NCBI GenBank assembly: GCA_949775045.1
Contig: OX459102.1
Coordinates: forward strand, 10,801,593 to 10,865,592
Length of the DNA stretch: 64,000 nucleotides
Source: Metridium senile
Lineage: Eukaryota; Cnidaria; Anthozoa; Actiniaria; Metridiidae
Direction: 5' to 3'
Shown here: piece by piece, positions 35,501 through 46,006 of the stretch
Numbering within the stretch: position 1 is the stretch's first letter
Layout: every line of letters begins with the position of its first letter
Position numbers and translations under genes: made by a program
Notes under the pieces: model-generated
Told to the model about the DNA's origin: nothing
Databases searched by the model: none
What the model saw: the letters and a program-made list of their open reading frames with translations, nothing else

Positions 35501-38500
35501 TTTGTATGTTTTTACGTTTGTCTGAACTGTTTGTTTATTTGTTTGTTGATTCTTTTGTCTGTACTGTTTGTTTAATTGTTCGTTTGTTTGTTTGTTTGTA
35601 TGTTTTACGTTTGTCTATACTGGTTGTTTGTTTAATTGTTCGTTTTTTTGTCTGTTTCCTTTGTATGTTGTTACGTTTGTCTGAACTGTTTGTTGATTTG
35701 TTTGTTGATTCTTTTGTCTGTACTGTTTGTTTAATTGTTCGTTTGTTTGTTTGTTTGTATGTTTTACGTTTGTCTAGACTGGTTGTTTGTTTAATTGTTC
35801 GTTTTTTTGTCTGTTTCCTTTGTATGTTGTTACGTTTGTCTGAACTGTTTGTTGATTTGTTTGTTGATTCTTTTGTCTGTACTGTTTGTTTAATTGTTCG
35901 TTTGTTTGTTTGTTTGTATGTTTTACGTTTGTCTACACTGGTTGTTTGTTTAATTGTTCGTTTTTTGTCTGTTTCCTTTGTATGTTGTTACGTTTGTCTG
36001 AACTGTTTGTTGATTCTTTTGTCTGTACTGTTTGTTTGTTTAATTGTTCGTTTGTTTGTTTGTTTGTTTGTTTGTTTAATTGTTTGTTTGTTTGTTTGTT
36101 TGTTTGTTTGTATGTATTGGTACGTTTGTCTGAACTGTTTGTTTGTTCGTTGGTTGAGTCTTTTGTCTGTTTGATTGGTCGTTTGTTTATTTATTGGTTG
36201 TAAATTTGTTTGTTTGTAAATTAGTTTATATATATTTCGTTTGTTTATTTTATAATTAATCTATCTTATCGTCTGTTTACGGCCTTTCATACTTGAAATC
36301 CCTATCGTCCAGAATATCCCGTATGTCTTCCCAGCAGTCTATTGGGTCGAAGTTTTTCTCATCAAAAATAATAATAATGGTAATAGTTGTTCCAATTGTT
36401 CCACGCGTGTGTATCAAGTTATATAATTAGTTATTTTACCAGACGACCCTCCCCTTCTCTCCTCCCCTCACCTCCTTAAAACTCACGAGCAAAGACTCAA
36501 TAACATGCCATTCAAGATTTTAAAAACTGTTTATTTTTGATACTCTTTCCTTCCGATTAGCCAAATTAACATCTTTGTTTAACATTTAAAGAATACTCAA
36601 GCTCATAAAAAGGAAGGGGACAAAATCTAAAACGCATGATTAAAATTGTCTTTCGGATTTTAGGATAAATATGTGAACCTGAACATTGCCGTTTGATTGG
36701 CTCAAATGTAATTTGAGTTTGGCGTTCGTGTTTAATAATTAATACTCGTTTGAACCAGGCTGGATACCATTAGGGTGCTTCTAAGAGATTGTAGATTTTC
36801 CGGCTGTATTTGATCTTAGTGAAAAACAATTTTCGTTCCTACCACCCACAAAGAGAACATATCATCGAAGCTTTGTACGACATCGAAGTAATCTTAGAAA
36901 AATTGATATTTTGTAATGATTTCTCCTAATTCTTCCACAAACAAAATAAATATATTTTTGTGGTTAACTTATCTTGTCAGCAATAATTGAATAATAAGGA
37001 AGGAGCTTTTATATTCTCTTTTTTTTAATAAACAGTGTGAAAATATGTTTTTTGCGATGAAATATTCGAAATTTTGTTCGGTCTGAGATTCTAGAACGTT
37101 TGATCATGAAATTGATTACGATTGAAATATTGGTTTGTTTTTGATCGTTTAGCTTGCTTGCGGCTTTTATTGAAATCACTAAGATTTTCTTAGACATAAT
37201 TTAGTAAAACCACAGCAAACACAAGCGGATAATGCAAGGGAAGATAAACTAAGAACGAATAATTGAAATTCCTAATCAAAATAAAATAGAAATTTTTAAT
37301 AATGAAATGTAAAATATTTTCATCAAAAACAATTATTTCTTAACTCCTTAAAATCTTGCTAATCAAAATAAAATAGTGAAATTTTAATAATGAAATGTAA
37401 AATATATTTCCAGTATTTTTATACATTCAAATTAATTTCCTCAGAAAAATTTATTTCTTAAAATTAAAATCTTCCTAATCAAAATAAAATAGTGATTTTT
37501 TTAATTATGAAATGTGAAATATATTTACAGTCTTAACATACATTCAAATTAATTTCTTCAAACAGAGTTTTTTCTTAAAATTAAAATTGATCTTTAATTT
37601 GTTTGAAATTCAAACAAATTTATTTACTGCGCCTCTAAGTACTGGTGTGGATGAACATATATATAAAATGAATCCTCAACTCCATTGGTTTAATTCATCG
37701 TTTTGTTGACTCCTTCATTTAGGAAAACCTTTTTTAATGGGAAGCAAATTCATTTTATGTAAAACCTTTTTTATATTGCAGTTTGATAGAATTAAACAGT
37801 TTTTATATCTTTTTTTATCAATTCAGTTTTTTTGAGAAACTGAGAATTGGTATTCTATATTTTGTGGTAAAACTTGCACTTTTTCGATGCTAGCAGAAGC
37901 TTTTTTCCCACCGTATACCGGCTAGAGAAAGATGTACCTTTTTTCACCGGAGTATGCTAGCATGAAAATTAAATAGTTGACTTCAGAAGTATCTTAATCG
38001 ATGTATCACACATTGGTTTGATGTAAATCTAGACTTATAAATATTTGACAGTTGTTTCCATTTCCGAAGCTTATCCTCATACTTATCCTTTCCGCTTTAG
38101 TTTCCAAAACCACTACAAACATTCATGCCCTTCTTACATCCAATTCTTCTAATTTCATTCAAAAATTTCCAATTCTATTTCCTGCTTTATTCATCAATAC
38201 TATTATCAATATTTCATGCACTAGCTTGTTATATTTTTTTGTCCGATTCCAGAAAATCGTCAGCTTTCTCAGTTGTTGTCGCATTAATATTTACAGCAGT
38301 TACGCAAATGAATTTGAATACAAAAAACTCTATTTTGTCGGTCGTGTTTTTATTGAACCAAAAACCGGTTCTATCAAGATCTATTTTGTCGGTCGTGTTT
38401 TAATTGAGCCGAAAAACCGGTTCTATCAAAGCCTTATTAATTAGGTAGCCTATGACGTCACTCATTGTCGTGCAATGTAAAAATGGGAGCCGAAATTAAC

Positions 38501-41500
38501 TATCATTTGCGGTTAATATCTATACACTCAATGGATTCCATATCACGATATTGATATAATTTTTTCATAGGTTTTTATCGATAGTTAAAATGGAAGTGAT
38601 GATCAATTCTAGAATGACGATCGACCGCAACTTGTAGATTTCAACACGTTTTTGAAGATTTTCGAAGTATTATCAGTAGCAATGGCTCAGTGTTATGGAA
38701 AAAAATATACATGTATAATTTATACTCAGTGTTTATATAATATAATTATAAATCGGACCTTTTTCTATATATTTTTTCAAACAAGAAAAAAAAAAGTTTA
38801 TTTTTCTCTTGATTGTTTCGTTTCTTTTAGTTTTTGTCGCTTTGTTTTTGTTGTTTTATTTATTTTTAGGTTTTGTCGATTTGTTTTGTTTATTTGTCGT
38901 TTGTTTGTTTATATTTTTTGAAATATGAAATTTCATTCGATTCGTTCGCAAAGCAGATGTCAGACATTAACTAAACTACTCATCGCACAAGTCAGTGGTT
39001 TGCAAAATTGTTTCAAGGATATCCCATCAGACGTCATGATATTTATGGATACCTTATATTATATTAACAAGTTTATAAATCAAACGTTTTTAAGAAAGCA
39101 GTATTATTTTATAAGAATCATCTTAAGCTGTATGTTCGGTCAAAACCCTTTTTGACATTAAACAAGTTTATAAATCATATTTTCGTCAAAACGTTTTAAA
39201 GAAAGCATTATTATTTCATAAGGACCATCATCGGTCAGCTGTATGTTCAGACAAAACCCTTTTCGACACACTTTCTTCTAGATGAAAAACTATCAATGTT
39301 AGCCAGTATGTCAGTATCTGTCTATGGTATATCTATGTAATCTGCATATCTTTGTCTCTTGAAAGAATTGAAAAGACTAGACATAAATGGAAACTAGCGA
39401 GTAAACTAGTATAGGCTGCGTCGGTGTTTGATATAAACGATAGGTTATAGAATGAAATTTGTAACACCGTGAAAAATAGAAATAGAAACTAGCAAGTAGA
39501 CTAGTATAGGCTGCGTCAGTGTTTGATATAAACGATAGGTATAATATAATGAAGTTTGTAACGCCGTAAAACATGTTAACCTAACTTTACTGACGTTTCG
39601 AGCTTTAGCCCTTCGTCAGAGTAAAAATGGAAGACTAGACATCGTTTTTCATTTCTTTTTATTTTCGTCATCATGATCAATATCGTTATCATCATCATTA
39701 TAATCATCAACATTTTAGACTTTTTGATTATCATCGTCACTACTATTAGAATCTTCATCATCATCTTCTATATCATCGTGACCTAAATAAATATTAGATT
39801 CGTGTTCGTGCTACGACCGCAAAGAATTGTGGGACTCATTTTCACACTTTCGATTCAAGATGGCGGATGAAAGCTTATCGAGCGGTGCTAATACATCTCG
39901 GCTAAGATAGCTTTTAAATAAAAAATGAAAACAACCTCTAATTATACAGCCACGTGTGAAATAGCTGGTGATTCACTTACATGTCGCCATTAAGAATACC
40001 ACAAGACCTCATCGCGTGGGAAGGAATGACTAATTCAGTGTATGACACTTCTATTTTTAAAAAAACGTGGTTTAAATGTTTTAAATTTTAACACCATCAC
40101 TGTTACAATTTTTTTGCAGTTTTTTCATGATTTTTTTATTTCATTTTTTATTATTATTTTTCACTGAAATATATTAAAAGAAATGCCACGATGGTTATAA
40201 TGAGGAAAAATTATAATATTTATTTAAACACGATAAAATATTTACAGCATAGCTGATGTGGTCGTGTATGTTGTGTACCTAATATATCATTCTCTGCATG
40301 TCTTTCTCACATTTTGTCACTACTAGAACTCTCTACATTTGAGCTCTCCATCTATCTATACTTTTAACGTGGTTTAACCGCTGTATTTTACTAAAACAAA
40401 TGCAAGCTTTTCAGCACAATAGTTTCATTCTGTTTGAAGAGTTTTTAAACTATATTCGAAGAAATGCCAGGATGGTAGAACTGGTAGAATAATTAGTTTA
40501 GCAGCGTTATTTTTTAAAGAAATTCTAAAATAAATTCGTTATTGTATTTTTAAGAGTTTCTCACAGAAATATATCATAATTTGAAGAATTGCGATGATGT
40601 TATAATAAGGCTATAAACATTTTAGCAAAAACAATTTTTTTATTAAATTTCTAAGAATTTTTTCATTGGAATATGTTTGAAAAATTGTCACAGAAGTCGG
40701 AAAATAAGATTCAGGTTGAGCAATTTACTTTTACAAGCGTGTGCTGACTTTTTCTTTGCAATTTCAAAACTATTATTATTGAAAGGTTTATATTGAGTTA
40801 GTGGAGGTGTGAGGTGATAGTAAGATATCTCAGTTTTTCTGCAGTGAAAAAAGGGGACAACTTTCCTTTTCTATGGGGACGGCTTTCTGTTTCGATGGGG
40901 ACGAGTTTATGTTTCTATGGAGACGACTTTCTGTTTCTATGGGGACGGCTTTCTGTTTCTATGGGGACGACTTTGTTTCTATTCTCTTCGAACCCAATCC
41001 CACCCCCACGTCCCCTTCAGAGCCTGGCTAAGATGGTTAGTGTTTTAAGAAAGCATACATATGTACGCTAGTCTCCCTTGCAGCCGTTTTTGGTGTCGGG
41101 CTTCCTGTGTCCCTCGGATGTTTACAACAAGTTGGTCCCAATGGAAAAACGCCGGGCGATCTGTAACAATATCAAATAAGTATTTCTTTGTGGTGGTCCA
41201 TTTAAAATGATATCAAACCACCTCTTTATTATAAGGATTTTTATGACTTAATCCATAGTGTTTTTATCTCTTTAATTTGTTCAGTTATTTCCTTTCATAT
41301 CAATTATCTTGATGTACGCCTGTTCTTTAAGTTGTAATTATTTAAAATAAAACTATCAGTTTACCGTTTTGATTGTCTGATACGATTGTATAACGACCAG
41401 TTCAGACGTCGAACGTTTTCCGCCTCTAATCTAATAACCCTTAAGGCCAGCGGCTACGAAAAGGCCGATAACTACCATATAAGATATCGGCTCTTTTGCT

Positions 41501-44500
41501 TAGTGACTTAGTGTGTTTGGTCGACATACATACTTCTACTATTTTCGAGGACAACAGCTTTCGAACTCGACGCGGCAAAAGCTCGCTGTCTGAACTGGGC
41601 AATTCGATATTGCTACTTTTGGGGCTGCTTCGAATTTTGAACTTTACACTTCAAGTCAGTTTTAAAGACAACAGAGTTGTATATCCTTGGGTTTTATATT
41701 TTATGTAGACATGCGAATAGTATCTACTTGATTTGTTGTTTGATTGTTCAGTCGGTCAGGTTTTTTTCCATTCATTCCTTTATTCATTCGTTCGTTCGTT
41801 TGGTCGTTTGTTTGTTCTTTCGTTTGTTTGTTTGTTCATTGATTTGTTTGTTTGTTCGTTCATTTGTTTGTTTGTTCATTCATTCATTTGTTCGTTCGTT
41901 TGTTTGTTTGTTCATTGATTTGTTTGTTTGTTCGTTCATTTGTTTGTTCATTCATTCATTTGTTCGTTCGTTTGTTTGTTTATTTTGTCTATTTGTTTGT
42001 TCATTCATTAATTGATTTGTTCATTCATTCATTTGTTCATTCATTCATTTGTTCGTTCGTTCGTTTGTTTGTTTATTTTGTCTATTTGTTTGTTCGTTCA
42101 TTTGTTCATTCATTAATTGATTTGTTCATTCATTCATTTGTTCATTCATTCATTTGTTTGCTTGTTCCGTCGTTCATTTGACGTATATTATCGCTCGTGT
42201 ATATTCAGATTCTGATTCAAATTACTATTATCCTAACCAATAACCAATTAAATTTTCACTAATACCTGGTCTGTTTGTTTTTGTCCAGATATGGTGATAT
42301 GGTACCTACGACAGTACCTGGTAAAATTGTTGGTAGTTTATGTTCGTTGAGTGGTGTTTTGGTAATAGCACTGCCTGTTCCTGTTATAGTCTCCAATTTT
42401 AGTAGAATTTACTTACAAAATCAAAGGGCTGACAAACGAAAAGCCCATAAGGTAAGAATAACAACATTGAGCTAGAACCGACACGGGTAAAAAAGCACTG
42501 CGCATGCTCGGAAGACGGTCGTGTTTACAATAAAACCATTGGAGATTTACCGGCGTTTGGTAAATATTTAAAGTTAAGTAAGTTCGCAGAAAGTTAGCGC
42601 TTATATTTTCCTAACATATTGCATTAGTTGTTTTCTTTCCCTGGTCAAATAATACAAGAGAAATTCGCATAATACATAACATGAAACCATTCGTAAAATC
42701 TTCAGTTAGTCTTTTGTTCAAAAGAAAATCCGAACATGCGCAGTGCGTTTTTCACCCGTGTCGTTAGAACCTTGATTCTGAATGTTAAAAATGCCCGGGG
42801 GCGAGGGTACTCCCATACTCACGTATTTCAACAATCGTTGTAGCGGCTGGTTTTGTGCTGGTAATTAACGTATTGAATTATGTATGTATTTTCGCGTACA
42901 TATTAAAGCCTGTTTAAGCGGGCCCAACATGTTTGAATTTTAATTCAGGTCACACTTTCCATCCAACAATTTTATTGTTTTCGTGCTCAACAAACCGTAT
43001 CGCAACATGTTTGAAATTTTTCTTAATTTCCATTTTTCCGATTATCTTGAACATACGGTATACACCTAATAGGTGTACACCTATTTCAATTAACGTTGTC
43101 CATCTGGAATGGTCGATCTGAGACCGATAGGAATTGTGGGAGCTCGTTAAACTGCAAATACACTATTATAATCACGCTCGAATATTATAGTTTACTTCTG
43201 AAATACTGTTATCCATAATTCAGCACCATTCAAGTGTGATTAAAACAATGTATTTGGTATTTAATGTACTCCCACAATTCCTGTCGGTCTCAGATCAACC
43301 ATTCCAGATGGACAACGTTAATTGAAATAGGTGTATACACCTAGTTCAAAAAGGTTGAAGGGGCGAACGGCGATTGGCGATTGCACGACCGAAAGAAACT
43401 GTGGGTAATAATAATTTATTCAGTGTTATTCCTTTCTAAGTGGCCAAATTAAACCGTTCAGCGAAACCTTCGAGACACCCATCTATAGTCATCGCTGAAC
43501 GGTGGAGGCATTGTTTGGGTAATTTAGAAAGAAATAAGAAGAAATTCGTTCCTTTTGGTCGTGCAATCGCCAATCGCCGTCAATCAACCTTTTTTGAATT
43601 AGGTGTATTTTGTAGATCTTGATTGTCATTAACTTAAATTGGGCCAGGGTCTTGCCCCTCCCACCCCCCACGGGTAAGAATGTTAACTGATTGTTTGAGA
43701 TGTTTGACTATAAGGAAAGAGTCTAATTATCGTGTCTTTTTCTTGTTTCTGCAGAAAGCAAGAGTTTCAATTTCTAAAACAATGGCAGGGACGGCGTTAG
43801 TTTCTCCGCCAGATAAATTGAACGTTCCATTGGTAAGATATTAGGATATTTTAGATAAAAAAAAATTATTGCTTTGATGATATATAATGGTGATGAGGAT
43901 GAAGATATTAATGGCTAATGGTGATTATTATTATAGCCGCGATGATCATAATGGTGTTTTTGAAGATGATGATGAATATGAAGATGGTGATGGTTTTGAT
44001 GATGGTGATGGTTTTGATGATGATGATGATTTTGGTGATGATGATTATTTTGATGATGATTTTGATAATGATGATGATTTTGATAATGATGATGATTTTG
44101 ATGATGATTTTGATGATGATGATGATTTTGATGATGATGATGATTTTGATAATGATGATGATTTTGATGATGATTTTGATAATGATGATGATTTTGATAA
44201 TGATGATGATTTTGATGATGATGATGATTTTGATGATGATTTTGATGATGATGATGATTTTGATGATGATTTTGATGATGATTTTGATTTTGATGATGAT
44301 GATGATTTTGATGATGATGATGATTTTGATGATGATTTTGATGATGATTTTGATTTTGATGATGATTTTGAGTGATGATTTTGAGTGATGATGATTTTGA
44401 TGATGATAATAATTTTGATGATGATGACGATGATTTTGAAGATGATGATCTGAGTGATGATTTTGAGTGATGATGATGTTGATGATGGTAATGAAGATGA

Positions 44501-46006
44501 AAATAATGTTGATGATAATCAGATTGTGATCAAGATGTTGATGATTATGATGATTATGATTATGTTGATGGTAACCACGATCATTATAAATATGACTGTG
44601 ACGAGAAGGTGTCGGTTCGGCTTCGCCTTTGATATATCTATATATCCACCTCGGTAACGGTATATAACCTTTATTTAGTGTTAATTCTATTGTTTATTTG
44701 TATATGCAGTATGTGTCACCTACGCATCGACAACAATGCATTATCGAGAATTGCTGATATATTGTGTATGTTAATTAAGCTTGGATTTTAAACAAGTATT
44801 TTCCTGTATTTTCCTGTAGGGAGCTGGGTTGGAGCTAACACAAATACCTGGTAAAGATAATGATGCGTCATATCTTGAAGAACAACACAGTCATTTGCTG
44901 CATTGCTTAGAGAAGGCAACGGTAAGAGAACCAGTTTTGCAAAGCATTGAAGAAATTAGAAAGCGTGCGCGCGTGCTGTGTGCAGTTATAAAGCACGCGG
45001 GTGTTGACAAAACACGAGAGAAGTGTTGAGAGTAGCACGACGCGAAGCTGAGTGCTTCTCAACACTTCTTGAGAGTTCTGATAGCTATACATGCAGCACA
45101 GAAAGCATCTACACGCAGCACAGAAAGCAAGTTTTCTATTCCTTCTATAAAATACAAATAGATCAACATGCAAACCCGCGTGCAGTGTTCTCTCATAAAG
45201 CACGTGCCTCAACCAATCAAAATACGTGATTTCAAATAGTTATTTTATAAAAGAAATTAGAAAACGCGCGCGCGTGCTGTGTGCAGTTATAAAGCACGCG
45301 TGGTTGTCAGAACACGAGAGAAGTGTTTAGAGAAGCACGACGCGAAGCTGAATGCGTGATTTCTAAAAGTTGTTTTACAGTACCCTGTAATACAAAGACA
45401 ATCGAGAAGATCTAGTTTTCCGTGTTGACAAGTGAATAAAGTTTATTTAATCCCTTTCCAAAAGGGGTTGTAACGGGAAAACATCGAGTCAAGCCAACCA
45501 AGTCTATTGTATTATATTTGCATCTTTAAACACGTGTCCATGTTTTTCAGGCTCGTCAGTTTGTTGAGATGGAATACACGTTCAAAGGCGAACCGGTAAC
45601 AAAACGTGAACCCAAGGAAAACTCTCCAATCTGCACGCCGTCAGGGTCACCACTGGCTTCCTCACTCTCGTTAGCTGCTGTCTGTGAAGACGCCTGTTAT
45701 AACAGGAACAGTTACAATGGAAAGTGTTTGAAACGGTCTAGATCACTCTCAGAACCGAGCCACAAGCACGAGAACTCCGTCAGTGGAGGGGAACATGTTG
45801 AAATGAACGATGTTCGTTCAAAGCCGTTTTTAAATTCAAATAAGACTAATAATAATGACAAAAAACAACCGAATAATGTTACAACGTCTGCAGTTGTGAC
45901 CATGCCAGACTTTGAGACTGTAACAGTGCCGAATAATATACACGACACCGGCAGCAGGAAGTATGACAATTGCAATGATCGATCTCCATCACATACTGCT
46001 ATTTAA
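25499..46006 (+). CDS. shal (KCND-like): Shal/Kv4 voltage-gated potassium channel, five coding exons, 629 aa
   Basis: The exons are 25499-26589, 42289-42451, 43755-43832, 44820-44921 and 45551-46006. All introns are GT-AG and phases match. The N-terminus [19 protein letters not shown] is the Kv4 KChIP-binding helix. The T1 domain (about 38-140) has the Kv4 zinc site H102-X5-C108-X20-C129-C130. S1 is about 182-206, S2 221-244 and S3 254-272. S4 has R285, R288, R291, K294 and R297. S5 is about 311-334. The filter TTLGYGD is 361-367. S6 (376-400) has PVPV at 393-396. The C-terminus holds a dileucine block [10 protein letters not shown] (469-478) and ends HTAI, a class I PDZ ligand. Family knowledge: Kv4 tetramers carry somatodendritic A-type K+ current, modulated by KChIP and DPP subunits. 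Length and features suggest a functional gene. Confidence 0.95.
31391..31985. repeat. 121-bp satellite, five copies
   Basis: TTCTCAGAAGTTTTGAATTG begins units at about 31391, 31512, 31633, 31754 and 31875, exactly 121 bp apart. The middle copies are nearly identical; the last differs (CAGAGG) and has lost bases. Each unit ends in AATATAATCAACGTAAAATA. Confidence 0.95.
32460..33010. repeat. diverged tandem repeat, about four copies
   Basis: Shared words are 'GCGAAATCGACAAAATAATTT' (first 20 bases), 'CACATCTAAAGTTGCCTTTT' and 'TTGCATTTCGTGC'. They recur at intervals of about 110-150 bp. Copies are degenerate. Confidence 0.7.
33340..33965. repeat. AAAC/AGAC/AGAT microsatellite
   Basis: It consists of tetranucleotide arrays of (CAAA), (CAGA) and (TAGA), with internal duplication of an 'AGCAAAAAAAAACACAGATAC' block (first 20 bases). 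The Cys/Leu/Phe/Val minus-strand ORFs are repeat translations. Confidence 0.9.
35170..36240. repeat. TTTG/TCTG array with about 160-bp higher-order units
   Basis: Units containing 'TACGTTTGTCTGAACTGTTT' repeat every 155-165 bp, about six times. They share 'TTGTCTGTTTCCTTTGTATG' and 'TGTATGTTTTACGTTTGTCT'. The 345-residue ORF is this repeat read through. Confidence 0.9.
37263..37560. repeat. three AT-rich tandem copies
   Basis: 'CTAATCAAAATAAAATAG' occurs near 37272, 37359 and 37475, each followed by an 'AATAATGAAATGTAAAATAT'-type block. Spacing is uneven (about 87 and 116 bp). Confidence 0.7.
38324..38431. repeat. 53-bp tandem duplication
   Basis: 'CTATTTTGTCGGTCGTGTTT' followed by 'ACCGGTTCTATCAA' occurs twice back to back with a few substitutions. 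Confidence 0.8.
39060..39265. repeat. two-copy direct repeat of about 100 bp
   Basis: 'AAGTTTATAAATCA', 'AAGAAAGCAKTATTATTT', 'CTGTATGTTCGG/AGWCAAAACCCTTTT' appear in the same order twice. Confidence 0.7.
39386..39640 (-). mobile_element. Penelope-like element terminal fragment with tandem repeats
   Basis: Read on the minus strand it holds a hammerhead motif, then two copies of an approximately 100-bp repeat with ACGGTGTTACAAATTTCAT, CCTATCGTTTATATCAAACA and CTAGTTTACTCGCTAGTTTC. Family knowledge: Penelope-like retroelements carry minimal hammerheads in their flanking repeats. The ORF translation [11 protein letters not shown] at the motif is a side effect of the ribozyme sequence. No reverse transcriptase is present. 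Confidence 0.7.
39586..39625 (-). ncRNA. minimal type I hammerhead ribozyme, canonical core
   Basis: On the minus strand, UUUACU (stem I 5') is followed by core CUGACGA, stem II GGGC-UAAA-GCUC, core GAAA, then C-GUC with an almost absent stem III, and AGUAAA (perfect complement of stem I). Cleavage would fall after the C of GUC, between plus positions 39592 and 39591. The tiny ACGU stem III suggests action as a dimer, as described for animal Penelope-like elements. Confidence 0.75.
40870..40985. repeat. 22-bp minisatellite, about five copies
   Basis: Units of 'GGGGACGACTTTCTGTTTCT' + 'AT' are repeated with small changes. Confidence 0.9.
41740..42185. repeat. TTTG/TTCG/TTCATTCA array just upstream of Kv4 exon 2
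   Basis: Tetranucleotide TTTG, TTCG and TTCA arrays with larger duplicated blocks fill the last 550 bases before exon 2. The Phe/Val/Cys/His ORFs in all frames are repeat artefacts. Confidence 0.9.
42289..42451 (+). CDS. shal (KCND-like): Kv4 exon 2: filter YGD, S6, proximal C-terminus
   Basis: It starts with A completing Gly364, then [26 protein letters not shown] (S6) and [12 protein letters not shown]. It is flanked by TTGTCCAG and GTAAGA. Confidence 0.95.
42476..42766. mobile_element. foldback element 25 bp after a Kv4 splice donor
   Basis: AACCGACACGGGTAAAAAAG then CACTGCGCATGCTCGGA is mirrored at 42730-42766 (TCCGAACATGCGCAGTGCGT and on). The arms are about 38 bp and the span about 290 bp. 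No ORF. Confidence 0.8.
43061..43077. other. 17-bp palindrome of two fused TACACCTA termini
   Basis: TACACCTAATAGGTGTA is exactly two inverted ends of the TACACCTA superfamily with no interior. It shares its last TA with the next element. It may be a deletion derivative or excision scar. Confidence 0.55.
43076..43335. mobile_element. TACACCTA-superfamily foldback, family B copy 1 (260 bp)
   Basis: The arms are TACACCTATTTCAATTAACG then TTGTCCATCTGGAATGG, continuing through GATCTGAGACCGATAGGAAT. The right end is the inverse. It has the same length and sequence class as 50320-50579. It lies in Kv4 intron 2. Confidence 0.9.
43336..43607. mobile_element. TACACCTA-superfamily foldback with GGTTGA arms (272 bp)
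   Basis: TACACCTAGTTCAAAAAGGT then TGAAGG...GGCGATTGGCGATTGCACGA is mirrored at 43552-43607. It directly abuts family B copy 1. Inner words AAACCGTTCAGCG/CGCTGAACGGT are also inverted. Confidence 0.85.
43755..43832 (+). CDS. shal (KCND-like): Kv4 exon 3: C-terminal linker, 26 codons
   Basis: It encodes [20 protein letters not shown] and KLNVPL, in phase 0 at both ends, between TTTCTGCAG and GTAAGA. KAR after AHK matches the usual Kv4 order; the rest is divergent. Confidence 0.85.
43935..44530. repeat. GATGATGATTTT microsatellite in Kv4 intron 3
   Basis: About 600 bp of GAT with TTT interruptions. It gives a 162-residue Asp/Phe ORF in one frame and a Met/Ile/Leu ORF in another. It sits between two verified exons, so it is intronic. 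Confidence 0.9.
44820..44921 (+). CDS. shal (KCND-like): Kv4 exon 4: dileucine targeting segment
   Basis: It encodes [20 protein letters not shown] and [14 protein letters not shown] (34 codons, phase 0). HLLHCLEK corresponds to the dileucine-containing motif known to direct mammalian Kv4 to dendrites. Confidence 0.9.
44941..45400. mobile_element. GC-box foldback family E, copies 2 and 3 in Kv4 intron 4
   Basis: 'GCGCGCGTGCTGTGTGCAGT' and 'AGAAGCACGACGCGAAGCTG'-type blocks occur at 44951-45060 and again at 45252-45350. Copy 2 extends to about 45245 with the inverted 'GTGTTCTCTCATAAAGCACG'. They are related to 13851-14103. Confidence 0.7.
45551..46006 (+). CDS. shal (KCND-like): Kv4 exon 5: C-terminal tail and stop
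   Basis: It begins [16 protein letters not shown] after TTTTTCAG and ends [12 protein letters not shown] (TAA at 46004-46006), 151 residues. It is Ser/Asn-rich and likely disordered, with R-x-x-S type sites ([10 protein letters not shown]) as possible phosphorylation targets. Confidence 0.9.
   Translation, partial: ARQFVEMEYTFKGEPVTKREPKENSPICTPSGSPLASSLSLAAVCEDACYNRNSYNGKCLKRSRSLSEPSHKHENSVSGGEHVEMNDVRSKPFLNSNKTNNNDKKQPNNVTTSAVVTMPDFETVTVPNNIHDTGSRKYDNCNDRSPSHTAI

Larger units (their letters stand above)
26590..42288 (+). other. Kv4 intron 1 (15.7 kb)
   Basis: It runs from GTAAGT to TTGTCCAG. From about 26600 to 31390 it is AT-rich without recognisable genes or elements. After that it carries several tandem repeats (31391-33010, 33340-33965, 35170-36240, 37263-37560, 41740-42180) and a Penelope-like fragment with a hammerhead. 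The stretches 34000-35170, 36240-37260 and 39780-40860 show nothing I can name. Confidence 0.85.

Noticed and set aside
35137..36174. 345-codon ORF with a repeated [10 protein letters not shown] pattern resembling a membrane protein
   Set aside because: It is a TTTG/TCTG array with about 160-bp units inside Kv4 intron 1. Codon content follows the repeat.
43887..44375. 162-codon Asp/Phe-rich ORF
   Set aside because: It is a GATGATGATTTT microsatellite lying in an intron between two solid Kv4 exons.
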